Origin: Candidatus Eiseniibacteriota bacterium | GTDB taxonomy: Bacteria; Eisenbacteria; RBG-16-71-46; SZUA-252 | Direction of reading: 5' to 3' | Length of the DNA: 64,000 nucleotides | NCBI GenBank assembly: GCA_003235575.1 | Contig: QJVW01000094.1 | Span: 1 to 64,000 of the forward strand | In this document: piece by piece, positions 56,926 through 64,000 of the stretch | Position numbering within the stretch: the first letter of the stretch is position 1 | How the letters are laid out: each line of letters opens with the position of its first letter | Notes under the pieces: model-generated | What the model was told of the DNA's origin: nothing | Seen by the model: only the letters and a program-made list of their open reading frames with translations | Database searches by the model: none | Made by a program: the position numbers and the translations under genes

Positions 56926-58883
56926 GCGAACTCGGCCGGCTCGCGATCCTGGTTGCCTTCCTCTGCGCCGTCTACTCGACCGGCGTCATCGCCTGGGGTC
57001 TCCGCTCCGGGCTGGCGGGCCCCCTTCGAAGCGGACGCAACGCCCTCTGGGCCGTCTGTTCGCTGACCGTCCTCGCAACGATCATCCTCTCGCGCGCCCT
57101 GGTGGCCCGCGATTTCACCTACCGCTACGTCGCGGAGCATACGAGCCTCGACCTGCCGGCCATGTACGCCTTCGCTTCGCTCTGGGCGGGGCAGGAGGGA
57201 TCGCTCCTGCTGTGGCTGCTCATCCTCTGCGCCTACGGCGCGGCGTTCCTCTGGTTCTATCGGAACCGGCTCGATCCGTTCTACGACGCCGTCGTGATGG
57301 TGGTCTCGTCGGTGGCGGTGTTCTTCACGTTCCTGCTGGCGTTCGTCTGCTCGCCGTTCCGGATGCTGGCGTCGCCCCCGGCCGACGGCATGGGGCTGAA
57401 TCCGCTGTTGCAGGATCCGGGCATGATGATTCATCCCCCGATCCTCTACACCGGCTACGTCGGCTTCATCATTCCCTTCGCGTTCGGCATCGCCGTGTTG
57501 CTCATGAACCGCACCGGCACGCGCTGGATCGAGGAGGTCCGGCGCTGGACGCTGTTCTGTTGGATGTTCCTCGGCTTCGGCGTGTTGCTGGGCGCGCGCT
57601 GGGCCTACATCGAACTGGGATGGGGCGGCTACTGGGGCTGGGATCCGGTCGAGAACGCATCGCTGATGCCGTGGCTCGTCGGCACCGCGTTCCTCCACTC
57701 CGTCATGATCGAGCAGCGGCGCGGCATGCTGAAGACGTGGAACGTCGCGCTGATCGTGCTGACGTTCGAATTGTCGATCTTCGGGACGTTCCTCACGCGG
57801 TCGGGGGTGCTGACCTCGGTCCATTCCTTCGCGGAGTCGAACATCGGTCCGTGGTTCATGGCCTTCATCATCGGCTCGAGCACCCTGGCGACGGCGCTCA
57901 TCCTCTATCGCAAGGCGCTGCTCGAGAGCGAGAACAAGATGGACGCGATCGTCTCGCGCGAGGGGTCGTTCCTCTTCAACAACGTTCTCTTCGTCGCGCT
58001 CACGTTCGCCACGTTCCTCGGCACGACGTTCCCCGTGCTGAGCGAGGCCGTGACGGGCGCGAAGATCTCCGTTTCGGCGCCCTTCTTCAATCGCGTCAAC
58101 GTGCCGATCGGCCTGGCGCTCCTGATCCTCACCGGCATGGGGCCCGTGCTGTCGTGGAAGCGCGCGACCGCGTCGGTTCTCCAGCGCAACTTCCTGATTC
58201 CGACGGTCCTCGGCGTCGTGGTGACCTTGCTGAGCCTGCCGCTCGGCGTGAAGGGTCTCTACCCGATCGTGACGGTCTTCGGATCGGCGTTCGTCATGGC
58301 GACGATCGTCATGGAATTCGCCCGCGGGCTGCAGGCCCGGAAGGACGTGGCCGCCGGCCGCGGGGCCATGGCCATCGTGGACCTCATGGCCAAGAACCGG
58401 CGGCGCTACGGCGGCTACGTGATTCACGCCGGCGTGGTGATGATCTTCGTGGGCGTTCTCGGCTCCTCCGTGTTCCAGAAGGAGGCGCACCAGCCGCTTC
58501 GGACCGGCGATTCGATGGCGATCGGTGACTACCGCCTGACCCTGCGCGGCACCGAGCAGAAGATGGAGAAGAACGCCGCGTTGACGAGCGCGGTTCTCGA
58601 CGTCTCCAAGGACGGGAAGTCGCTCGGACAGTCGCATCCGTCGAAGGCGATGTATTTCAAGTCGCAGCAGCCGATGACCGAGGTCGCCCTGCACCAGACC
58701 CCGGGCGAGGACCTGTACATGATCCTGGGCGGCGTGAACGAGGACGGCACCGTGTCGATTCAGGCATACATCAACCCGCTCGTCAGCCTCATCTGGGCCG
58801 GGGGGGTCGTGATGCTCTTCGGCACGCTGATCGCGCTTTCCGACAAGATGCGTCTGCGGCGGGAGGAAAAGGTCGCCGTATGA
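56922..58883 (+). CDS. ccmF: Cytochrome c heme lyase subunit CcmF
   Basis: The product has 653 residues with about 14-15 helices. The tryptophan-rich WWD signature is GWGGYWGWDPVENASLMPW, and conserved His residues occur in PPILYTGYVGF and AFLHSVMIEQRRG contexts. It receives heme from CcmE and attaches it to apocytochrome CXXCH motifs at the outer face of the inner membrane. The GTG start overlaps the ccmE stop. It probably serves the 36 CXXCH sites in the cytochromes at 3789-6871. Confidence 0.95.
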   Translation: MSELGRLAILVAFLCAVYSTGVIAWGLRSGLAGPLRSGRNALWAVCSLTVLATIILSRALVARDFTYRYVAEHTSLDLPAMYAFASLWAGQEGSLLLWLLILCAYGAAFLWFYRNRLDPFYDAVVMVVSSVAVFFTFLLAFVCSPFRMLASPPADGMGLNPLLQDPGMMIHPPILYTGYVGFIIPFAFGIAVLLMNRTGTRWIEEVRRWTLFCWMFLGFGVLLGARWAYIELGWGGYWGWDPVENASLMPWLVGTAFLHSVMIEQRRGMLKTWNVALIVLTFELSIFGTFLTRSGVLTSVHSFAESNIGPWFMAFIIGSSTLATALILYRKALLESENKMDAIVSREGSFLFNNVLFVALTFATFLGTTFPVLSEAVTGAKISVSAPFFNRVNVPIGLALLILTGMGPVLSWKRATASVLQRNFLIPTVLGVVVTLLSLPLGVKGLYPIVTVFGSAFVMATIVMEFARGLQARKDVAAGRGAMAIVDLMAKNRRRYGGYVIHAGVVMIFVGVLGSSVFQKEAHQPLRTGDSMAIGDYRLTLRGTEQKMEKNAALTSAVLDVSKDGKSLGQSHPSKAMYFKSQQPMTEVALHQTPGEDLYMILGGVNEDGTVSIQAYINPLVSLIWAGGVVMLFGTLIALSDKMRLRREEKVAV

Positions 58884-59389
58884 CGCGTCCCGGGCTCGCC
58901 GTCGCGATTCGCTCCCTCTGCGTCGCCGTGCTGCTGGCGGCGATTCCCGTCCACGCGGCCGACGCCCCGGCCGGGGACACGAAGGATCCCGGGCGCGCCA
59001 TCACGAGTCAGCTCATCTGTCCCTGTTCCTGCGGCGAGGTGCTGAGCGGCTGCACCTGCGAGACCGGGATCGCCCTCAAGGGGTACGTCGACGACGAGCT
59101 CAAGGCGGGGAAGGACAAGGACGCCATCGAGGCCGCGCTCATCGCCAAGTACGGCGAGGTGATCCTCGGGGCGCCGAAGGCGAAGGGATTCAACCTCGTC
59201 GTCTGGATCGCCCCGTTCGCGGCGACGCTCCTCGGATTCGCCATCGCCAGCATGGTCCTGGTTCGCTGGGTTCGCGGGAAGCGGGCGGCGATGGCCGCCG
59301 CCCCCGGCGGCGCGCCTGCCGATCCCGATCGATCGCTCGACGCGCTCCGCGCCCGCGCCGAAGCCGAACTACGCGAACTCAAGGAGTAA
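58880..59389 (+). CDS. ccmH: CcmH-like thiol-redox subunit, Cys-rich variant
   Basis: The product has 169 residues. A signal peptide, then a short periplasmic domain, then one helix (about 106-130) and a cytoplasmic charged tail. Standard CcmH has LRCxxC; here the region reads ICPCSCGEVLSGCTC, with Cys at 47, 49, 51, 58 and 60. The rest (GYVDDELKAGKDKDAIEAAL, AKYGEVILG) matches the CcmH fold. It keeps apocytochrome cysteines reduced. The variant cluster goes with the Cys-type CcmE. The start overlaps the ccmF stop. Confidence 0.85.
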   Translation: MTRPGLAVAIRSLCVAVLLAAIPVHAADAPAGDTKDPGRAITSQLICPCSCGEVLSGCTCETGIALKGYVDDELKAGKDKDAIEAALIAKYGEVILGAPKAKGFNLVVWIAPFAATLLGFAIASMVLVRWVRGKRAAMAAAPGGAPADPDRSLDALRARAEAELRELKE

Positions 59390-59395
59390 TCACGG

Positions 59396-59794
59396 ATGGT
59401 CGTCGCGTTGCAGGTCCTGCTGATCCTCGTCGTAGGCTTCGTCGTTTTCGCACCGCTCGTTCGGCTCCGCGGCCAGCGCATCCCGCGCGAGGCCGCGATC
59501 GTGAATCTGCAACGGTCCATCGCCGAGCGGAAGAATCGCCACTACATGCAGCTCATGGAACTCGACGCGGACCTGAGCTCCGGCAAGGTTTCGAGCGAGG
59601 ACCACGCACGGATGAGGGAGGAGACGATGCAGGAGGTCCTCCTGGTGCTGGCGGAAGAGGATCGTCTTGGCCTCGCGCCCGCCGATGCGCCGGGCGCGCC
59701 CGCCGCCGCCGCCGCCCCCTCACGCGACCGCGCCGAGCGAATGATCGAAGAGATGAAGCAGCGGCGCGCTTCCTTGGAGGCCCCCCCCGCATGA
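59396..59794 (+). CDS. Membrane-anchored coiled-coil protein in the ccm operon (possible CcmI-like)
   Basis: The product has 132 residues. An N-terminal helix (ALQVLLILVVGFVVFAPLV) is followed by a charged helical domain (NLQRSIAERKNRHYMQLMELDADLSSG, shown in part) and an Ala-rich linker. The ELDADLSSGKVSSEDHARMREE stretch resembles the first part of CcmI/CycH, which holds apocytochromes, but no TPR domain follows. It lies 6 bases after ccmH and its stop overlaps the next start, so it belongs to the operon. Confidence 0.65.
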   Translation: MVVALQVLLILVVGFVVFAPLVRLRGQRIPREAAIVNLQRSIAERKNRHYMQLMELDADLSSGKVSSEDHARMREETMQEVLLVLAEEDRLGLAPADAPGAPAAAAAPSRDRAERMIEEMKQRRASLEAPPA

Positions 59795-61014
59795 TCGCCA
59801 CCGTCCACGCATTCCTCGCACCCTATCGCCGCGCCGCCCTGGCCGCGGCCGCCCTCCTTCTGATCGCGGTCCCCGCCGCCGGCAAGGACGTCTCGATATC
59901 GGGGAAGGTCGTGAAGGGCGCCGACCATGTCCCGCTCGCGGGGCAGGCCGTCACGCTCCATATCCTTCGCGGTCAGGAAGAGCTTCCCGGCTCCACGCAA
60001 ACGAGCGGAAAGGACGGCAGCGTTCGCTTCGACCGCGTTCCGGAGGGGCCGGACCTCGAGTACTACCTGGCGACCGAGTACGAAGGGGCGTACTACACCG
60101 AGGGGCCGATCCCGCAGGGGCACGGCGGCGAGCGGCGGCAGGTGCTCGTCGTCTACGACGTGGGCAAGGATATCGGGAAGGTGTCCGTCGCCAACCACCA
60201 CATCATCATCGAGCGGCAGCCCGACGGATTGAACGTCAACGAGATCCTCATCATCGACAACATGGCCGACACGTCGTACCTGGGCATCGGCGCCGATCAC
60301 GCGGAAAACGCCGGCATGCGGCTGGGGCTACCGGCCTCGATCAAGGGCTTCGCGCCGGGCGTCGGCGCCGACGAAGGGACGCTGGTGCTGAAGGGCCGGG
60401 AACTGATGAGTCTCCGGCCGATTCCGCCGGGACAGCGCCCCCTGTCGTTCAGCTACACGGTGCCGCTCTCGGGCCGCATCGACCTCTCCCACCGGTTCTA
60501 CTTTCCCACGCGCACGTTCGTCGTGATGATCGACGATCCTTCGCTGAAGCTGGAGTCGAAGGCCCTGACCTTCGCCGGCTCGCGGGATCAGGGCGGCAAG
60601 AAGTACGAGATGTACACGGGCACGAATCTCGACATCGGAAGCGAAGTGGAGATTCGCGTGCAGGGCGCCAGCTTCTGGTCGAATCCGGCGATCTACCCGT
60701 GGCTGGCCGTCCCGTTCCTGGTCGTCGGGGTGCTCGTGATGGCGCGCCGGATGGCCCGCAAGCCCGTCGCGCCGGGCGGCGCGCCCGCCGCCGCCGCGCC
60801 CGCGCCGCACCGGAGTCCGTCCTCGCCCGCATCGTCCGCCGCGGGCGGAGGGGATGAGGACCTCGCCCAGACGTACGCGTATCTGATCGCCGCGCTCGAC
60901 CAGGGCAAGGACCAGGGGGAGATCTCCGCCGATAGCCACGGCCTCGTTCGGGAGAACCTGAAGCGCCGCCTGGCGCTCCTCGTCGCCGACGAACCCGCTT
61001 CGCGGAGCCGTTGA
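59791..61014 (+). CDS. Membrane protein with carboxypeptidase-regulatory-like beta domain, embedded in ccm operon
   Basis: The product has 407 residues. A signal or anchor (AALAAAALLLIAVPAAG) is followed by a beta-sandwich (about 35-115) with VSISGKVVKGADHVPLAGQAV, resembling CarboxypepD_reg/CNA-B domains. More beta-rich sequence follows (115-300) and one helix (WLAVPFLVVGVLVMARRMA). The end is an Ala/Pro linker and a helical domain (LAQTYAYLIAALDQGKDQGE). I recognise no enzyme. Its place between ccmH-like and ccmA genes with overlapping starts suggests a role in cytochrome assembly. Confidence 0.6.
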   Translation: MIATVHAFLAPYRRAALAAAALLLIAVPAAGKDVSISGKVVKGADHVPLAGQAVTLHILRGQEELPGSTQTSGKDGSVRFDRVPEGPDLEYYLATEYEGAYYTEGPIPQGHGGERRQVLVVYDVGKDIGKVSVANHHIIIERQPDGLNVNEILIIDNMADTSYLGIGADHAENAGMRLGLPASIKGFAPGVGADEGTLVLKGRELMSLRPIPPGQRPLSFSYTVPLSGRIDLSHRFYFPTRTFVVMIDDPSLKLESKALTFAGSRDQGGKKYEMYTGTNLDIGSEVEIRVQGASFWSNPAIYPWLAVPFLVVGVLVMARRMARKPVAPGGAPAAAAPAPHRSPSSPASSAAGGGDEDLAQTYAYLIAALDQGKDQGEISADSHGLVRENLKRRLALLVADEPASRSR

Positions 61015-61027
61015 CCCCGCGCGTCCC

Positions 61028-61669
61028 GTGATTCTCCGCGCCGAGGGGATCCACAAGCGATTCGATACGAGGACCGTCCTCCGGGACGCCACGATCGAAA
61101 TCGCGCCCGGCGGCATCACGCTTCTCCTCGGCGCGAACGGATCCGGCAAGACCACGCTCGCGAACATCCTCGCCACCCTTCTCTCGCCGGACCGCGGGCG
61201 CATCACCGTGGACGGCGAGCCGCTCGCGCGCCGCCGCGCCGCCGCGCGCCGCTCCATCGGGTTCGCCAGCCACCGTCCGCTGCTCTACCTCGGTCTCACG
61301 CCGCTCGAGAACCTGTCCTTCTTCGGGGGGCTGGCCGGCGTGCCGACGCCATCGCGGCGCGCCATGGAACTCCTGGAAATGCTCGGCATGGCCGAGTTCG
61401 CGCGGGCGCCCGTCGAGCGCTTCTCGCGCGGCATGCTGCAGCGGATCGTCCTCGCCAGGGCTCTCATGACCGATCCCAAGGTGCTCCTCCTCGACGAACC
61501 CTACACGGGGCTCGACGAGGAAGGCGTGGCGGTCGTGAACGACGTCCTCCGGGCGGCCCGCGAGCGCGGGGCGGGGAGCCTGGTCATCACGCACGAACCG
61601 GAGCGCGTTCGCGCCCTGGCGAGCCGGGTGCTGCGGGTGCACGGCGGCCGCGTGGAGGAAGCGGCGTGA
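61028..61669 (+). CDS. ccmA: Heme-handling ABC transporter ATP-binding protein CcmA
   Basis: The product has 213 residues from a GTG. Walker A is GANGSGKTT (residues 35-43), the ABC signature is the variant FSRGMLQR, and Walker B is VLLLDEPYTGLD. The motif GRVEEAA ends the protein. With CcmB and CcmC it drives release of heme-loaded CcmE. It is coupled to ccmB by GTGA overlap. Confidence 0.92.
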   Translation: MILRAEGIHKRFDTRTVLRDATIEIAPGGITLLLGANGSGKTTLANILATLLSPDRGRITVDGEPLARRRAAARRSIGFASHRPLLYLGLTPLENLSFFGGLAGVPTPSRRAMELLEMLGMAEFARAPVERFSRGMLQRIVLARALMTDPKVLLLDEPYTGLDEEGVAVVNDVLRAARERGAGSLVITHEPERVRALASRVLRVHGGRVEEAA

Positions 61670-62340
61670 GGACCATCCTCGCGGTGGCGCTCAAGGATTT
61701 GCGCCTTCACGCGCGCGACGTGCGATTCCTGGCGACCTTGGCCCTCTTCAGCGCGTCCCTGGTCCTGATCCTGAGCGTCGCGTTCGGGCCGATCTTTTCC
61801 GATCCCGCCCGCGAAGCGAGCGCCACGCTCTGGGCCGCGCTCTTCTTCGCGGGCGTCCTCGGCCTGACCCGCACGCTCGATCTGGAGGGCGAGTCGGGCG
61901 GCGGGGAGGCGCTGCGCCTCACGGGAGCCGATCCCTACGCGCTCTATCTCGGCAAGACGATCGCGAACCTGGTTCTCATCGCGGCGGATTTCCTGCTGCT
62001 CCTCCCGATCGCCTCGGTCTTCTTCGATGTCGGCTCGCTCGACGTCGTTCCCGGACTCCTCGGCGTTGCCGCCCTGGGACTGGTCGGGTATGCTGCCTGG
62101 GGCACGTTGTTCGCGGCCCTCGCCAGGGGGCTCCGCGCTCGGGAGTTGCTCCTGTCGGTGGTACTCTTTCCCACGCTCGTTCCGCTCTGGATCGGCGCCG
62201 TAAAGTTGACGCACGCCCTGTGGGGGGACGGGAGCGTGGATCCGGTGCGGGATTGGATCAAAGTTCTCGCCGTCATGGACGTCCTCGGCCTCGCGCTGGC
62301 GGCGTTCCTCTACGAACTCATTCAGGAGGCAACGGAGTGA
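61666..62340 (+). CDS. ccmB: Heme exporter permease subunit CcmB
   Basis: The product has 224 residues with six membrane helices. The start TILAVALKDLRLHARDVRF is typical of CcmB, and GALRLTGADPYALYLGKTI-like text (here GEALRLTGADPYALYLGKT) is the cytoplasmic loop that meets CcmA. The GTG overlaps the ccmA stop and the stop overlaps the ccmC start. Confidence 0.92.
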   Translation: MRTILAVALKDLRLHARDVRFLATLALFSASLVLILSVAFGPIFSDPAREASATLWAALFFAGVLGLTRTLDLEGESGGGEALRLTGADPYALYLGKTIANLVLIAADFLLLLPIASVFFDVGSLDVVPGLLGVAALGLVGYAAWGTLFAALARGLRARELLLSVVLFPTLVPLWIGAVKLTHALWGDGSVDPVRDWIKVLAVMDVLGLALAAFLYELIQEATE

Positions 62341-63038
62341 CGCCCACGATACCCCGCTGGTTCGACCGCCTCGGCGTGCTCCTGTGGGCCGCATCCGTGG
62401 CGCTGGTGGCGTTTTCGTTCTGGATGGTGACGCGCGCCCCGATCGAAGTGCAGATGGGGCCCGTCCAGAAGATCGTGTACGTCCACGTACCCAGCGCGAT
62501 CGCCACGCTGATCGGCTTCGGCATCACGTTCGCCGCCAGCATCGCCTACCTCGCCACGAAGGAGTGGCGCTGGGACGCGCTCGCCGCGTCGTCGTGCGAG
62601 GTCGCGATGGTGTTCGCCACGGTCGTCATGATCACGGGCCCGCTGTGGGCGCGGTCGGCGTGGAACACGTGGTGGACCTGGGAGCCGCGCCTGACCACGT
62701 TTCTGATCCTCTGGATCCTCTACGCGGGCTATCACGTCGTGCGCGCGTCGCTCCGGTCGCAGGCGCGGCGGACCGTATCCGCGGTCATGGGAATCGTCTT
62801 CTTCGTGAATCTGCCGATCGTTTGGAAGTCGATCGAGTGGTGGCGGGGCTCGCTCCACCCGAAGAACGTGACCATGACGCCGGAGATGCGCGGGACGCTG
62901 CTCCTGGGGATGGCCGCTTGGATGCTGTTCTACGCCGCGGCGACGCTGCAGCGCCTGCGCATCGAGTGGCGCGCCGAGGCGCGGGCCGTCGCCGGGGATC
63001 AGGGCCCGTTGGGCGCCGCGGAAGGAGCGGGCTCGTGA
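62337..63038 (+). CDS. ccmC: Heme-presenting protein CcmC
   Basis: The product has 233 residues with six helices, from a GTG overlapping the ccmB stop. The WWD signature is RSAWNTWWTWEPRLTTF. Conserved His residues occur in KIVYVHVPSAI and SLHPKNVTM, which bind heme while it is passed to CcmE. The Glu/Arg-rich tail is cytoplasmic. Confidence 0.94.
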   Translation: MTPTIPRWFDRLGVLLWAASVALVAFSFWMVTRAPIEVQMGPVQKIVYVHVPSAIATLIGFGITFAASIAYLATKEWRWDALAASSCEVAMVFATVVMITGPLWARSAWNTWWTWEPRLTTFLILWILYAGYHVVRASLRSQARRTVSAVMGIVFFVNLPIVWKSIEWWRGSLHPKNVTMTPEMRGTLLLGMAAWMLFYAAATLQRLRIEWRAEARAVAGDQGPLGAAEGAGS

Positions 63039-63133
63039 CCTACGCCATCATCGCCTACATCGTCACGGTCGCGCTTTGGCTTCTGTGGGGGTACGCGACG
63101 CTGCGGCGCGAGCGCACCCTGAAGAACGACTGA
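63035..63133 (+). CDS. ccmD: Small membrane protein CcmD
   Basis: The product has only 32 residues, too short for many gene finders. The GTG overlaps the ccmC stop (GTGA). One membrane helix (YAIIAYIVTVALWLLWGYA) is followed by a basic tail (LRRERTLKND), as in CcmD, which helps release CcmE from the CcmABC complex. Confidence 0.85.
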   Translation: MTYAIIAYIVTVALWLLWGYATLRRERTLKND

Positions 63134-63139
63134 GCGTCC

Positions 63140-63475
63140 ATGCGCGACCATCTGGACGAACTCGAGATCTCTCCGGAACTCGTTCGCGAGATGATGGATG
63201 CCGGCGAGCACTTCGTCCTCCTCGACGTCCGGGAGGACGACGAGTGGGAAGTGGCGCACCTGGAAGGGGCCATCCAGATTCCGTTGGCGGAGTTGGAGCG
63301 GCGGGTCGACGAACTCGATCCGTCCAACGAGGTGATCGTCTACTGCCACACGGGCGAGCGGAGCGTCGACGCCTGCCTCATCCTCTGGAACGCCGGCTTC
63401 CGCAAGGTGCGGAACCTCACCGGCGGCATCGACGCGTGGTCGGAGCTCATCGACCCTTCGGTTCCGCGGTACTGA
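63140..63475 (+). CDS. Rhodanese-like sulfurtransferase domain protein
   Basis: The product has 111 residues, a single rhodanese domain. The active-site loop is VYCHTGERS with the catalytic Cys. The motif LLDVREDDEWEVAHLEGA is typical. No signal peptide, so it is cytoplasmic. It lies 6 bases after ccmD and is probably co-transcribed; a role in sulfur transfer is likely, and a link to cytochrome assembly is only contextual. Confidence 0.9.
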   Translation: MRDHLDELEISPELVREMMDAGEHFVLLDVREDDEWEVAHLEGAIQIPLAELERRVDELDPSNEVIVYCHTGERSVDACLILWNAGFRKVRNLTGGIDAWSELIDPSVPRY

Positions 63476-63509
63476 CGTCCCCGCCGTTTCCCGTCCGGTC
63501 TCAGCCCCG

Positions 63510-64000
63510 CTAGAGGTGGACGTAGTTCGGACCGCCGCCCCCCTCGGGCGGAACCCACGTGATGATCTGATAGGGATCGGCGATGTCGCAGGTCTTGCAG
63601 TGGACGCAGTTCGAGGGATTCAGCTTCAGCCGCAACCCGCCTCCCTCCACCGGCTCCATTTCATACACGTTGGCGGGGCAGAAGTGCTGGCAGGGGTTTC
63701 CGTACTCCTCCCGGCAGCGCGTGGCGCAGATCGAGGTGTCGGACACCACCAGGTGGGACGGCTGGTCTTCGTCGTGCTTCGTTCCGGAGTGGAATACATC
63801 GTTCACCTTGGTGAACGTGCGCTCGTTGTCGTAGGCGCGCTGGCGCTCCTCCAGCGACACGGGCGCCGCGCCGCTCTGGGCCAGCGTGCGCATCCGTTCG
63901 TGGCCCGGCTTCCACATGGGCCGCTCGCCGAACCCAAGGCCGCCCGTCACGAGCTGCAGCCCCGTGTCGAGCATCCCCAGCCATAGGCCCCGCTCGAATC
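63510..64000 (-). CDS. Electron transfer flavoprotein:quinone oxidoreductase, C-terminal part (cut by window edge)
   Basis: The frame is open to the right edge, so the N-terminal FAD part lies outside. The [4Fe-4S] domain is complete: Cys in TSICATRCREEYGNPCQHFCP and NCVHCKTCDIADP, followed by the typical ending YQIITWVPPEGGGGPNY. It accepts electrons from ETF and passes them to ubiquinone or menaquinone in the membrane. It is the natural partner of the acyl-CoA dehydrogenase at 23090. It is convergent with the rhodanese gene (34-base gap). Confidence 0.9.
   Translation of the reverse strand, partial: FERGLWLGMLDTGLQLVTGGLGFGERPMWKPGHERMRTLAQSGAAPVSLEERQRAYDNERTFTKVNDVFHSGTKHDEDQPSHLVVSDTSICATRCREEYGNPCQHFCPANVYEMEPVEGGGLRLKLNPSNCVHCKTCDIADPYQIITWVPPEGGGGPNYVHL

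Noticed and set aside
56769-58694. A 641-codon minus-strand frame
   Set aside because: Antisense to ccmF; His/Arg/Glu-rich low-complexity translation, whereas the + strand holds the WWD motif.

Overview
The window is about 64 kb of GC-rich, gene-dense chromosome from a Gram-negative, heme-rich bacterium. Supporting signs are outer-membrane beta-barrels, signal peptides, a complete cytochrome c maturation operon, squalene genes, and a subtilase ending in a FlgD-like domain (motif FNPATEIAFELP). That last feature is typical of the Fibrobacterota/Eisenbacteria-type branch of the FCB group. I would guess Candidatus Eisenbacteria or a relative; this is inference, because no rRNA is present. I see no tRNA, rRNA, CRISPR array, insertion sequence or prophage. 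Many genes overlap by 4 bases (ATGA or GTGA), so most run in tight operons.

Region by region. (1) 1-940: 3' end of an AcnB-like aconitase and a bidirectional terminator. (2) 984-9207, minus strand: a DUF4097-like repeat protein, then a five-gene redox operon read leftward: di-heme cytochrome b, FAD/ferredoxin oxidoreductase, 20-heme cytochrome, 16-heme cytochrome, outer-membrane barrel. (3) 9421-11940: secreted subtilase. (4) 12040-16221: hpnC-hpnD-hpnE-mutY (squalene synthesis and DNA repair). (5) 16329-18944: MoxR-type ATPase and VWA protein. (6) 19064-21071: Lrp/AsnC regulator and lysine 6-aminotransferase with a terminator. (7) 21131-28685: MFS exporter, 3-methyladenine glycosylase, acyl-CoA dehydrogenase, two peroxiredoxins (one with a histone H1-like tail), pyruvate kinase and a small barrel protein. 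(8) 28695-32979: A-type Fe-S carrier, Rieske ferredoxin, cysteine-desulfurase-like enzyme and a Kef-type antiporter. (9) 32985-40064, minus strand: six-gene operon of membrane proteins of largely unknown role. (10) 40166-46432: membrane protein, MarC, NhaP antiporter, and B12-dependent ribonucleotide reductase with possible tandem NrdR boxes. (11) 46433-56156: acetate and glyoxylate metabolism (acs, aceB, aceA) among small envelope proteins and a serine hydrolase. (12) 56213-63475: a candidate structured RNA, then ccmE-F-H-x-x-A-B-C-D and a rhodanese. (13) 63510-64000: 3' part of an ETF:quinone oxidoreductase.

How it fits together. The two multiheme cytochromes carry 36 CXXCH motifs, and the ccm operon in the same window supplies the machinery that attaches those hemes. 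Its CcmE is the rare Cys-type (CPSKY). Acyl-CoA dehydrogenase plus ETF-QO feed electrons from acyl-CoA oxidation to quinone. Acs, isocitrate lyase, malate synthase and aconitase allow growth on two-carbon units. Class II ribonucleotide reductase works with or without oxygen, and with the peroxiredoxins suggests life across changing oxygen levels. The most interesting candidates are the redox conduit operon (2227-9207), the six-gene membrane operon (32985-40064), the H1-tailed peroxiredoxin (25836-26678), and the structured RNA at 56242-56430. All positions and motif counts were read by eye; no database search was run.
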